Of a stretch of 64,000 nt of DNA, positions 8,421 through 16,880 are shown piece after piece. The position numbers and the translations under genes are program-made. The DNA lies in NCBI RefSeq assembly GCF_000428845.1, contig NZ_AUAS01000001.1, forward strand, positions 496,001 through 560,000, written 5' to 3'. Below the pieces are notes generated by a model. The model ran no database searches. It saw nothing but the letters and a program-made list of their open reading frames with translations, and was not told the DNA's origin. Numbering within the stretch: position 1 is the stretch's first letter; every line of letters begins with the position of its first letter. The stretch is from Dyadobacter alkalitolerans DSM 23607. GTDB lineage: Bacteria > Bacteroidota > Bacteroidia > Cytophagales > Spirosomataceae.

Positions 8421-8464
8421 ATTTTTTTAATGTTTTGTTTAGGAATGTAAAGTTGTAGCGTTGT

Positions 8465-8472
8465 CAAATATA
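8465..8472 (-). promoter_or_regulatory. Candidate -7 element of the isomerase-like gene
   Basis: On the reverse strand this reads TATATTTG, a full match to TAnnTTTG, 45 bases before the start codon at 8420. I see no good -33 TTG at the expected distance, so the promoter is only tentative. Confidence 0.35.
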
Positions 8473-8500
8473 CCGCAAACGGCCTTGGAAACTTGCGTTC

Positions 8501-11194
8501 CTAGCCTCTCCTGCGTTTTCTCTTCCTTTCTTTCTTGCTGTCTGACTTCGAGGGCTCGGCCAGTTTATCATCGGTCAGCTGAGGGAAATAGGGAGCCAGC
8601 TGCACCTTGATTTCTTCTCTGAACGCATTTCTCACCCCTTCCAATGCGGCCTCTTTCACATCGCCAGCCATTTGATCATCCCGAAGCATTTTTACCACTG
8701 CCTCCTCTCCCGGCCAGCTCGCACCCAGATATTTGGCCGCGTTTTTACGCACAGACATAGGTTCATTGGAATTTAAAGCTGTGTTCCGCAATAAATAAAC
8801 AGACTCGGGACTGCCTACTGTTTGTATCGACGACAGAAGCGAAGACTTTTTCTCTTCATTCAAACCCGCGAGTTTTTGAGTCACGTAAGAAATGCCAGCC
8901 TGGTCCAGCAATAGTGCCCCGGCATCCCGTCCCACAACTTCATCCGATTTATCCAAAGCCATTTTAAACAACCGGTCCATCTCAGAATCCAGCTCATAGC
9001 GGGTCATTAAGTCAATGTAATGTTCCGTTCCATAAGTTTCGTCGAGAAGCTTGTTCAATGCGGTTAACCCTTGCTGTGAATTGGTCACAAATGATTTATC
9101 CAAATGCAGCAAAGCGAGCTTGCTAACTTCAATGCGATCTGACGAATTCACATTCATTACATTCAGCAATGCCTGCGATTTTTCATAACCTGCATGGAAG
9201 AAGTCGAATGCGCGGAAGTAGCGAAGCCTGCTTTTGAAATTCACACTGGTATCCGAAGCCGCCGTGGTCAGATATGGAATGGCCTGTCGCGTTCTTGCCA
9301 GCCATACAATGTCCTTTCCTGCACTCGTAGCAACGGGGTTTGCACCGGCCTGCGCCAGCCACGCCGGGAAAATCCGTTCCCATTGGTCAAAGGCACCAAT
9401 GCTCAATGCTTCCACCGACCAGCGATCGTTTCCTTTGTATTGTCTTGCCAACTGCAACCACACGTCCAATGCTTCGTAAGTATGGTTGTGATTGATCGCT
9501 AATGCACATTCTCTTCTCACTTGCGGGTCGGGATCGGCGGTAAGGCGCTTGATATATTCAGTAGGATCGCTGTTGCGCTGCCGCACGGCGCGCAATGCGG
9601 TAATCCGCAAATTCGGGTTCATTTCCCTGAATGCAATGTCGAGGCTTCGGTAATTAAAGCCCTCGATCCGGTTCAAAACCCACAATGCACGTGCCCTGAT
9701 CCGCGGATTCACGACGATAGACCGAAAGAGCTCTTCCAGATAAGGTTCAGCTTGCCAGCCATGCTTTACACAAGCATTCCAGGCCATATAACGCATGGAT
9801 AAATTAGGGCTTTGCAAAGCTTTTACCGCCTGCTCAGGAATGGAGAGGTCAAAAACAGGGATTTTATACAGTGAGTCCTTGGGAGCAACGCGGAAAATCC
9901 GGCCACGGCTCTTATCCTTCATTTTATGCGAACCAATTACGGGATCATACCAGTCGGAAATAATTAGTGAACCGTCCGGCGCTACACATACATCCGTTGG
10001 CCTGAACCATTTATCGCGTGTTCCTTCGACGATAGGAAGAATGCCAGTGGATTTGTATCCTGCACCATCATTAACCACCGGGAATCCGCTCACGCTTTGC
10101 TGGCCTGCATCGGCGAGTAGAATTTGATTCTGATAACGGCGGGGCAGTAAATCACCTTCATAGATGGTCATACCCATCGGAAAACCTGAGCCCGTTTCAA
10201 TGAGGTTAGGAACAACGCCCGGATCATTCTGGTGCCAGTGCCTGCGGGGGATTTCATCTTCCAGATTGGTGCGGTTCAGACGCCAGCTTGCACCCGTCAT
10301 TTCATCAATGTAACCGAAATTCCCGTTTTCCATCACATACGAAACCCGGTCGCCACCATTGCCAGGCTCTTCCTGGTCCGACTGCCACATGGTCCCGAAG
10401 CTATCGACGGCGACTTCAAAGCCGATCCGGAAATTTTGTGCTAATATCTCAACTTTGGTAAAATCCTGATCACATCTGAAAACGACCCCTTGCTTGAATT
10501 GTCTGAAATCGATGGGCCTCTCATATTTATCAAGTAATGGTCTGTCCTGGCCATCTACAAGCTGCCTTCCTGCATTGCCGAAATTGAAATAAAACTTTCC
10601 ATCCGGCCCGAAAACGAATGCGTGAACACCGGCGTCATTCTGCGAGCCGCCGATTCCTTTGAATAAAATTTCCTTTTTATCAGCCTTATCATCACCATTT
10701 GTATCGGTAAAAAGCCACACATACGGACTCTGCGAAACAACTGCTTTGTTACCCATCACCCAAATCCCCAAAGGCGAATTCAGCTCCGGTCCCTGGTAAA
10801 AAACTTTGGTAACATCCGACTTCCCGTCGCCATTCTTATCCTCCATAATCACAATGCGATCCCCCTGCCCCAGCTCCGACTTACCATTGACAGCGGGACG
10901 ATAATTATAAGCTTCGCAGGCCCAAACCCTTCCGCGATGGTCTACATCAATGTTAATGGGATTAATAACGTCCGGCTCCGAAGCAAAAAGCGTTGCTTGC
11001 AACCCTTCGGCCACTTTCAGCCCAAGCACCGCATTCCGGGAAAATCGCTTTTCAGGCTCTGAAAACGTAGCATACAAGCTATCAGGATCAGTAATGACTA
11101 GTGAATCAGGAAGTTGACAAAAACCGAAGAAGTTGAGAAGAGTTGTAAAACCTGCAATTAATAATGCAGATTTAGTAGAATTAAATTGTTTCAA
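8501..11194 (-). CDS. PVC-type membrane-bound dehydrogenase-like beta-propeller plus HEAT-repeat protein, lacking a cytochrome domain
   Basis: An 897-residue exported protein. The N-terminal ~450 residues form a sorbosone/glucose dehydrogenase-like propeller of the type called putative membrane-bound dehydrogenase (first described in Pirellula/Verrucomicrobia), with GLQATLFASEPDVINPINID and DVCVAPDGSLIISDWYDPV. Residues ~450-870 contain HEAT-like helical repeats (RIRARALWVLNRIEG, DPQVRRECALAINHNH). It closely resembles the 1027-residue paralogue at 12032-15115 but stops where that protein continues into a cytochrome c domain; here the tail is a very basic stretch (KKERKRKRRRG). Without its own heme it would need another electron acceptor, or has a binding role. 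Substrate unknown. Confidence 0.85.
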   Translation of the reverse strand: MKQFNSTKSALLIAGFTTLLNFFGFCQLPDSLVITDPDSLYATFSEPEKRFSRNAVLGLKVAEGLQATLFASEPDVINPINIDVDHRGRVWACEAYNYRPAVNGKSELGQGDRIVIMEDKNGDGKSDVTKVFYQGPELNSPLGIWVMGNKAVVSQSPYVWLFTDTNGDDKADKKEILFKGIGGSQNDAGVHAFVFGPDGKFYFNFGNAGRQLVDGQDRPLLDKYERPIDFRQFKQGVVFRCDQDFTKVEILAQNFRIGFEVAVDSFGTMWQSDQEEPGNGGDRVSYVMENGNFGYIDEMTGASWRLNRTNLEDEIPRRHWHQNDPGVVPNLIETGSGFPMGMTIYEGDLLPRRYQNQILLADAGQQSVSGFPVVNDGAGYKSTGILPIVEGTRDKWFRPTDVCVAPDGSLIISDWYDPVIGSHKMKDKSRGRIFRVAPKDSLYKIPVFDLSIPEQAVKALQSPNLSMRYMAWNACVKHGWQAEPYLEELFRSIVVNPRIRARALWVLNRIEGFNYRSLDIAFREMNPNLRITALRAVRQRNSDPTEYIKRLTADPDPQVRRECALAINHNHTYEALDVWLQLARQYKGNDRWSVEALSIGAFDQWERIFPAWLAQAGANPVATSAGKDIVWLARTRQAIPYLTTAASDTSVNFKSRLRYFRAFDFFHAGYEKSQALLNVMNVNSSDRIEVSKLALLHLDKSFVTNSQQGLTALNKLLDETYGTEHYIDLMTRYELDSEMDRLFKMALDKSDEVVGRDAGALLLDQAGISYVTQKLAGLNEEKKSSLLSSIQTVGSPESVYLLRNTALNSNEPMSVRKNAAKYLGASWPGEEAVVKMLRDDQMAGDVKEAALEGVRNAFREEIKVQLAPYFPQLTDDKLAEPSKSDSKKERKRKRRRG

Positions 11195-11304
11195 AACAAA
11201 AATTTGATGATGCAGAATATCGTAATAACGTATAAAAATACCTGATGTTTCCGGGATTAGGAAATGAAGTTTGAAAAGAAAACCAAATGAAAACTAATCT
11301 TTGT

Positions 11305-11333
11305 TTTGTAATATTGCATAACAAAGTATTTTG
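11305..11333 (+). promoter_or_regulatory. Candidate promoter of the small gene pair
   Basis: TTTG (11305-11308), 18 bases, then TATTTTG (11327-11333) is a near match to the Bacteroidota promoter, 28 bases before the ATG at 11362. The -7 box lacks one T of the consensus. Confidence 0.35.
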
Positions 11334-11361
11334 AATTACACACATTATCTATTAAAGGTGA

Positions 11362-11547
11362 ATGAAAGAGAAAATAAGGCAACTCATAGTTGGACATTTA
11401 ATACGTAAAAGTCTTCTAAAATCACAACTTAGAAATCTTAGCATTACCAACAACCTAACCGAAGATTTGCAAAACTCATTATTAGACGATCTGGCAATAC
11501 TGGAGGACACACTTCAGAAACTGGAATCTTATTACAAAACGCTTTAA
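11362..11547 (+). CDS. Small helical protein of unknown function
   Basis: A 61-residue protein, basic in its first third (KEKIRQLIVGHLIRKSLLKS) and acidic Leu-rich later (LTEDLQNSLLDDLAILEDTL), consistent with two amphipathic helices or a short coiled coil. No signal peptide. I recognise no family. It sits 13 bases before the next gene on the same strand, so the two are probably co-transcribed. Both lie between, and opposite to, two large paralogous dehydrogenase-like genes, and the local DNA is clearly more AT-rich than its neighbours. The compatible promoter and tight spacing argue that it is real. A role as partner or regulator of the next gene is only a guess. Confidence 0.55.
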   Translation: MKEKIRQLIVGHLIRKSLLKSQLRNLSITNNLTEDLQNSLLDDLAILEDTLQKLESYYKTL

Positions 11548-11560
11548 AATAAATACTCGT

Positions 11561-11977
11561 ATGAAAGATATTCTTGAAAGGATGAAGCAAGCAACCGATC
11601 CTGTTGAATATCAAGCGGCTAGTGACGCTTGTTTGGATTATTTTGCAACAGCTACGGAAGAAGAGCGCGAAGAAATTGGAAATTTCATGGTGCAGCAGGC
11701 AGAGGAAATGTTGGCTGAATCGAAAGAATTCAGAAAAAAAGCAGATGCTATAATCGCAGAATATCATAAATCCAAAGACGTCAACATTGAAATAAACGGT
11801 CAGAAATATCCGCTTAGTGAGTGGGTTACGATGAAGGAATATTGCAGACGGTTTGGATTGAAGAATACCATGATCATTAATAACTGGATTAGCAGAAACA
11901 TTATCCCGGAAGAAAATATTCTTAATATCAGCCAGTTGAATAATCTTCGGCTTATTAAGGCTGTTCCCTACAAATGA
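11561..11977 (+). CDS. Small protein with a putative C-terminal helix-turn-helix, unknown function
   Basis: A 138-residue soluble protein. Residues 1-75 are charged and helical, rich in Glu and Ala (TEEEREEIGNFMVQQAEEML). After a short link (VNIEINGQKYPLSEW) the C-terminal ~50 residues (VTMKEYCRRFGLKNTMIINN, then WISRNIIPEENI) look like a winged or MerR-like helix-turn-helix: a turn at FGLKN, a candidate recognition helix TMIINNWISR and a following strand. It could therefore bind DNA. It lies in a two-gene unit with the 61-residue gene, in AT-rich DNA between two paralogous genes. I do not recognise the family. A reverse-strand ORF covers the same bases but has shadow-like composition. Confidence 0.6.
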   Translation: MKDILERMKQATDPVEYQAASDACLDYFATATEEEREEIGNFMVQQAEEMLAESKEFRKKADAIIAEYHKSKDVNIEINGQKYPLSEWVTMKEYCRRFGLKNTMIINNWISRNIIPEENILNISQLNNLRLIKAVPYK

Positions 11978-11980
11978 TAA

Positions 11981-12013
11981 AAAAAGGAGCATATGCGCTT
12001 GCATATGCTCCTT
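11981..12013 (-). terminator. Intrinsic terminator of the cytochrome-containing dehydrogenase gene
   Basis: A 13-bp perfect stem (AAGGAGCATATGC, loop GCTT) is followed on the reverse strand by a run of T. It lies just beyond the stop of the reverse-strand gene ending at 12032. On the forward strand the T-run is missing, so termination of the small gene pair there may be weaker. Confidence 0.85.
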
Positions 12014-12031
12014 ACAATCCTTTAAGTCGAT

Positions 12032-15000
12032 CTATTTCTTTTTCAGCCCACTCAAATAATCAACCAGACTAACCAGCTCCTCGGTGCTCATGGCATCCTG
12101 CAAGCCAGCGGGCATCATGGAATCGTTGAGTTGTTTGATGGACTTTACTTGTGACATTTTATATTCCTGGGTCGAACCGCCGGGGAATTTCAGGATCAGG
12201 TCGGTTTCAGTTTTGCTGGCGACGATGCCGGAGACGGTTGATCCGTCTTTTAATGTTACCTCAAAACCTTCATAACCGAAGCCAATGCCCGCGCTGGGCT
12301 CGAAAATCGCTGCATATTGCGCTTCCTTGGGCAGTTTGCTTCCGATTTCGGAAAGTTTTGGACCAAAATCCATTCCCTCCCCATTCACCTGATGGCAAAC
12401 TGAGCAGTAAGACGTAAATACTTGTTTTCCCTTCGACAAATCACCTTTCATACCGATCAGGTCCTTCACCTGCGGATGTTTTGAAACTGCTATGGTTCCG
12501 CCATCCGTGTATTTCGCTGCTTCCATTTTGACTGATTTCCGCCAAGCGCCGCTTAGTCCTTTTACCGCTGCGGCTTTTTGTTCACCACTTAGTTTTCCAT
12601 CTTTTAGTAATGCTAGAACCTGATCTTCACCGCTCATCGTCCCACCCAATGACCTGGCGGCAATTGTGCGCAGGCCAGCAGCATACTTATCGTCTAATGC
12701 CACGGTTTGCAGGATTTCCAATGATTCTTTGCTCCCTACGCCTCTCAATGCTGAGACAATCCCTTCACTTTTGGAAGTATCAGATCCTTTGATAACATCC
12801 CAGACCATCTTTCCACCACCTTGTTTCATCAATTGCATCGCCGCCGCCGGCCCTGTCCGGGTTGAAGCCTGGCTGATGGCTATATCAAGTAACCTTGGAT
12901 TTTCTGACTCCAATTCGTATTTACTTACCAATTCAAGATAAGCAGGCGTTCCGAATGAGGAATCGAGCAACTTTTTGAGAGCGGCCATTGCTTCTGCATT
13001 TTGCTTTACAAATGCGGGATCCAAATGTCTTAATGCCAGCTCATTTACTTTTGTCTGCTCGGGAGAATTCCCTTTCATGATTTGCAAGAGCGCCATTGAT
13101 TTTTCATTGGCAGCTGTGTTAAAATCAAAAGCACGGAAGTAACGGAGCCTGCTTTTCAGATCTGTTTGGGAATCACCAGCGAGTGAAGCCAGCAACGGAA
13201 CCGATTCCTTGCCGCGCGAACGCCAGACAATGTCTTTGCCAGCCTGCGTTGCAATGGCATTGGAACCAACTTTGGCTTGCCATGCTTTAAAAAACGAATC
13301 CCATTGCTCATCCGCGCCAATACCCAATGCTTCCAGATACCAGCGGTCCTTACCATCGTATTGCAAAGCCAGTTCCGCCCATAATGCAGGAGCCTTTGGT
13401 GATTTGTTATGGTGCAGGATTAATGCACATTCTCTTCTCACCTGGGGATCAGTGTCTTTTACCAGCAAACTAATGTAATTGGTAATGTCTACATCTTTCA
13501 GCTCACTTGCCGCGCGTAATGCTGCTATCCGCATGTCAGGATTTGCGTCCCTGATGGCGATATCAATGTTTTTCTTGCTCGAAGCCGGCCATTTACTCAA
13601 AACCCACAATGCCCTTGCGCGCATGCGGTCGTTTGCCTTTTTATCCTTAAATAACTTTTCCAATGACGGAATCGCCTTTTCACCCATTTCGGTCAGAGTC
13701 ATCCAAGCCTGGTAACGAACGGAAAGATTTGGGCTTTGCAATGCTTCTACTGCGCCGGTTGCCGTTGTCAAGTCTGTTTTTGGAATGCGATAAGGTGTAT
13801 TTGCAGGCGCTATTCGATATAAACGGCCGCGGTTTTGATCACCGGCCTGGTGGCCGCCGACACCCGGATCATACCAGTCGGAAACGATGAGTGAACCATC
13901 GGGAGCGACGCAAACGTCTGACGGGCGGAACCATTGATCCCTTTTACCATCAACCAAATTCACGATCTTGGCTGTATAACCTGCGCCGGATTTCTGGACC
14001 GGATAAGAACGAACCACATTATGCCCTGGCTCGCAATGGATCATTTGATTTTGAAATTCTTTCGGCAACATTGAGCCTTCATACAAGACCATTCCCGTCG
14101 GCGATCCGGACCCTGTCTGCAACAAATTCGGAACCACGCCCGGGTCATTCAAATGCCAGTGACGGAATGGAATGGAATCTTCCATATTCGTGCGGTTTGC
14201 TCGCCAGCCTGCGCCGGTAACCTCATCGGTATAACCGTAGTTGCCATATTGCATCACGTAGTTGATCCGCACCCCTTTGTTTCCGTCGTCATCATTGTCA
14301 GACTGCCACATTGTTCCGTAACTATCCACCGCGACTTCATAGTTGTTCCTGAAATTATTTCCCAAAACCTCAATGTTCTTAAAATCGGGATCGCAGCGGA
14401 ACACCATTCCCTGTTTTAACTTTTTGAAATCGATTGGCTGGCCATCTTTTCCGATCACCGGATTTCCTTTGCCGTCCAGTAAATGTCCGCCCTCATTACC
14501 AAAATTGAAATACAACTTTCCATCAGGTCCGAAAATGAATGCGTGCATGCCGTGGTCGTGCTGCTCACCGCCTACACCCTCGAAAATAACTTCTTTCTTA
14601 TCTGCTTTTCCATCATTGTTTTCATCCGTAAAAAGCCAGACATAAGGACTTTGCGAAACCACCACACGATTGCCCATCACCCAAATCCCAAGCGGAGAAT
14701 TGATCTCTTTTCCCTGATAAAAAACAGTGGTTTTGTCCGACTTTCCATCGCCATTCGTATCCTCCATGATCAGGATGCGGTCGCCTTCGTCTTTGGTAGG
14801 GTTACCATTAATTGCAGGGCGGTAATTATATGCTTCGCAAACCCAAACCCGGCCCAAATGGTCTACATCAATGTTGGTAGGGTTGGTAATGGTTGGTTCC
14901 GAGGCGAACAATGTTGCTTCCAGTCCGTTGGTTACGGATAATCCTGCAACCGCATATTTGGGCGAGCGTTTTTGGGCGTCGGTGAGGTCTTTATAAAGGC

Positions 15001-15115
15001 TGTCGAGTTTCGAACTTTGGAAAGTGCTTGGGTTAATGTGCTGGTAAGAAGCGACCATCAGGGTTGCCAACAAGCATCCTGCGGGAAACAGCGCCAGCGT
15101 TTTTTTTAAGTTCAT
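12032..15115 (-). CDS. PVC-type membrane-bound dehydrogenase-like protein with HEAT repeats and C-terminal cytochrome c domain
   Basis: A 1027-residue exported protein in three parts: a sorbosone dehydrogenase-like propeller (about 50-450, GLEATLFASEPTITNPTNID; DVCVAPDGSLIVSDWYDPG), HEAT-like repeats (about 470-880, RMRARALWVLSKW; DPQVRRECALILHHN) and a heme-binding domain with CSVCH (Cys904, Cys907, His908). The C-terminus continues in the family's typical 'GxVxxKTETDLILKFPGG' strand segment and SLVDYLSGLKKK. The layout fits a periplasmic sugar or alcohol dehydrogenase passing electrons to its own c-type heme. It is the longer paralogue of the protein at 8501-11194. Its promoter region contains a long palindrome at 15147-15166, 32 bases before the start. 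Confidence 0.88.
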   Translation of the reverse strand: MNLKKTLALFPAGCLLATLMVASYQHINPSTFQSSKLDSLYKDLTDAQKRSPKYAVAGLSVTNGLEATLFASEPTITNPTNIDVDHLGRVWVCEAYNYRPAINGNPTKDEGDRILIMEDTNGDGKSDKTTVFYQGKEINSPLGIWVMGNRVVVSQSPYVWLFTDENNDGKADKKEVIFEGVGGEQHDHGMHAFIFGPDGKLYFNFGNEGGHLLDGKGNPVIGKDGQPIDFKKLKQGMVFRCDPDFKNIEVLGNNFRNNYEVAVDSYGTMWQSDNDDDGNKGVRINYVMQYGNYGYTDEVTGAGWRANRTNMEDSIPFRHWHLNDPGVVPNLLQTGSGSPTGMVLYEGSMLPKEFQNQMIHCEPGHNVVRSYPVQKSGAGYTAKIVNLVDGKRDQWFRPSDVCVAPDGSLIVSDWYDPGVGGHQAGDQNRGRLYRIAPANTPYRIPKTDLTTATGAVEALQSPNLSVRYQAWMTLTEMGEKAIPSLEKLFKDKKANDRMRARALWVLSKWPASSKKNIDIAIRDANPDMRIAALRAASELKDVDITNYISLLVKDTDPQVRRECALILHHNKSPKAPALWAELALQYDGKDRWYLEALGIGADEQWDSFFKAWQAKVGSNAIATQAGKDIVWRSRGKESVPLLASLAGDSQTDLKSRLRYFRAFDFNTAANEKSMALLQIMKGNSPEQTKVNELALRHLDPAFVKQNAEAMAALKKLLDSSFGTPAYLELVSKYELESENPRLLDIAISQASTRTGPAAAMQLMKQGGGKMVWDVIKGSDTSKSEGIVSALRGVGSKESLEILQTVALDDKYAAGLRTIAARSLGGTMSGEDQVLALLKDGKLSGEQKAAAVKGLSGAWRKSVKMEAAKYTDGGTIAVSKHPQVKDLIGMKGDLSKGKQVFTSYCSVCHQVNGEGMDFGPKLSEIGSKLPKEAQYAAIFEPSAGIGFGYEGFEVTLKDGSTVSGIVASKTETDLILKFPGGSTQEYKMSQVKSIKQLNDSMMPAGLQDAMSTEELVSLVDYLSGLKKK

Positions 15116-15146
15116 GGGGATTGTTAATTACAGTCTGTAATGCGGA

Positions 15147-15176
15147 AAAGATTTGTACAAATCTTTAATAAAGATT
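15147..15176. promoter_or_regulatory. 20-bp perfect palindrome with a third half-site
   Basis: AAAGATTTGT joined to ACAAATCTTT is a perfect 20-bp palindrome (15147-15166). A further AAAGATT half-site follows at 15170-15176, creating a second overlapping inverted repeat (15160-15176). It lies between the divergent genes starting at 15115 and 15223. The size, symmetry and position suggest an operator, possibly cooperative; the regulator is not in the window. Confidence 0.5.
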
Positions 15177-15222
15177 ACTAATTTTAAGCATATAAGAGAC
15201 AAACCACCTGTCATTTACTACC

Positions 15223-15813
15223 ATGAACAAGACTTTTTTTTCCGCAATCGCACTGTGCCTGGCTGCTGAGGCAATGGGCCAAACTGCCGTTTTATCCCCT
15301 GAAATTCAAATCAAAACAGCTGTACTGGCCGCACCCGCAGACAAGCGCGAGGGCGCCAAGGTTTACGGTTACGCGCCCGACGGCTCTTTCAAAGTCCTTC
15401 GCGCCGGGAACAATGATATGGTTTGCATTGCTGACGATCCAAAAAAGGAAGATGTTAGCGTTTCCTGCTATTTTGCTGGCCTGGATGCATTTATGGAAAG
15501 AGGCCGCGTGCTGGCGAAGGAAGGAAAGAACCCGAAGGAGATTTTTGACATTCGGGAGAAGGAAGTAAAGGATGGCAAATTGATGATGCCGAAGCAATCC
15601 TCTACGCTTTTCGCTTTGTCGGGAACGAAGGATAATTATGATATGGCCAGCGGCGAGCTGAAAAACGGTTATCTCCGCTATGTCGTTTACATTCCATTTG
15701 CGACGGCAGAAAGTACCGGACTACCGCTTAAACCAGATGTTGCCGGCATGCCCTGGATCATGGACCCGGGAACCCACAGGGCGCACATTATGATCAATCC
15801 TGCGAAGCCTTAA
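15223..15813 (+). CDS. Secreted protein of unknown function
   Basis: A 196-residue protein with a clear signal peptide (residues 1-19, ending AEAMGQ). The mature part includes KVYGYAPDGSFKVLRAGNND, an acidic Lys-rich middle, and a C-terminal segment (VAGMPWIMDPGTHRAHIMIN). Two cysteines (MVCIADD and VSCYFAG) are spaced so they could form a disulfide. I recognise no enzyme family. It is followed 70 bases later by an exported esterase gene on the same strand, so the two may be co-transcribed. It starts downstream of the palindrome shared with the divergent dehydrogenase gene. Confidence 0.8.
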   Translation: MNKTFFSAIALCLAAEAMGQTAVLSPEIQIKTAVLAAPADKREGAKVYGYAPDGSFKVLRAGNNDMVCIADDPKKEDVSVSCYFAGLDAFMERGRVLAKEGKNPKEIFDIREKEVKDGKLMMPKQSSTLFALSGTKDNYDMASGELKNGYLRYVVYIPFATAESTGLPLKPDVAGMPWIMDPGTHRAHIMINPAKP

Positions 15814-15883
15814 CAACATTTTCCGGCATTAACGCATGGTATATTAGCTTGGAGACCGACTTATTGGATTAAACAATAATGTG

Positions 15884-16813
15884 ATGAAGAAAATAACCGG
15901 TCTACTGCTTGCATTGGCACTATACGCTGCACCTGATAAATCCATGGCTCAAAACGAAGTAATTAATCTGTGGCCGGAAGGCAAGGTTCCCAATTTTAAA
16001 GCGAATACGGTTGAAGAAAAGTCTGTAACCGGCGATGACAACATTCTCAGGATCAGCGGTGTGTCAGTTCCTGCGATGACGGCTTACATTGTTCCCAAAG
16101 AAAAAGCGACCGGCGCAGCGGTGGTGATTTGCCCTGGCGGAGGTTATGGAATTCTGGCGGCGTCGCACGAGGGAAGTGATTTTGCCAAATGGTTTAATGA
16201 TCGCGGAATATCTGCATTTGTGCTGAAATACAGGTTACCAAGCGAAAAAACGATGACTACGCAGCATGAAGTGCCATTGATGGACGCCATGCAGGCCATG
16301 AAGCTAGTCCGCCAGAGCGCTGGCAAATGGAATATTGATGTGAACAAAATCGGTGTGATGGGTTTCTCGGCGGGCGGTCACCTTGCTGCAACATTATCAA
16401 CGCATTTCAATATGGGTAAAACAGCTTCTCAAGGCGGAAAGCCCAATTTCTCGATCCTGATTTACCCTGTAATTTCCCTGACGCCCGAACTTGCCCACGG
16501 CGGTTCGCGCGACAACTTACTAGGTGCTGCAAAATCCGACGAGCTGATCAAATATTACTCCAACGAGCTGCAAGTAAGCCCCGAAACCCCTCCCGCATTT
16601 CTAGTACATGCGATGGACGACACCGGCGTCCCCCCCGAAAACAGCATTGCCTATTACCTGGCACTCAAAGCCAAAAAAATCCCTGCTGAAATGCATTTGT
16701 ATCCCAAAGGCGGCCATGGCTACGGCATGCGAACAGAAGGAAAAGGCTCTCTGGCAGGCTGGCCGGCCGCTATGGACGGATGGTTGAAATCGATGGGTTA
16801 TGCAAAGAATTGA
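15884..16813 (+). CDS. Exported alpha/beta hydrolase (acetyl-xylan esterase/BD-FAE-like)
   Basis: A 309-residue exported serine esterase. Signal peptide at about 1-21 (ending SMAQ). The oxyanion strand is VVICPGGGYGILAASHEG, the nucleophile elbow is GFSAGGH, the acid is Asp in HAMDDTGVP and the base is His in GGHGYGM, so the triad is complete. This pattern fits the bifunctional feruloyl/acetyl-xylan esterase-like group common in Bacteroidota glycan clusters, although no xylanase is next to it. I chose the ATG at 15884; a GTG directly before it at 15881 is also possible. The gene follows the secreted protein at 15223 with a short gap. Confidence 0.88.
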   Translation: MKKITGLLLALALYAAPDKSMAQNEVINLWPEGKVPNFKANTVEEKSVTGDDNILRISGVSVPAMTAYIVPKEKATGAAVVICPGGGYGILAASHEGSDFAKWFNDRGISAFVLKYRLPSEKTMTTQHEVPLMDAMQAMKLVRQSAGKWNIDVNKIGVMGFSAGGHLAATLSTHFNMGKTASQGGKPNFSILIYPVISLTPELAHGGSRDNLLGAAKSDELIKYYSNELQVSPETPPAFLVHAMDDTGVPPENSIAYYLALKAKKIPAEMHLYPKGGHGYGMRTEGKGSLAGWPAAMDGWLKSMGYAKN

Positions 16814-16880
16814 ATCATAAAAACGCTGATTTATCCCTAGTTTTGGTTTTCAATCAAGGTAATGGATAATTCTGACATCA

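Noticed and set aside
11444..12004. Reverse-strand frame of 186 codons covering the two small forward genes
   Set aside because: Its composition is Phe- and Cys-rich without pattern, it overlaps both forward genes and the terminator, and the forward genes have better protein-like sequences and spacing.
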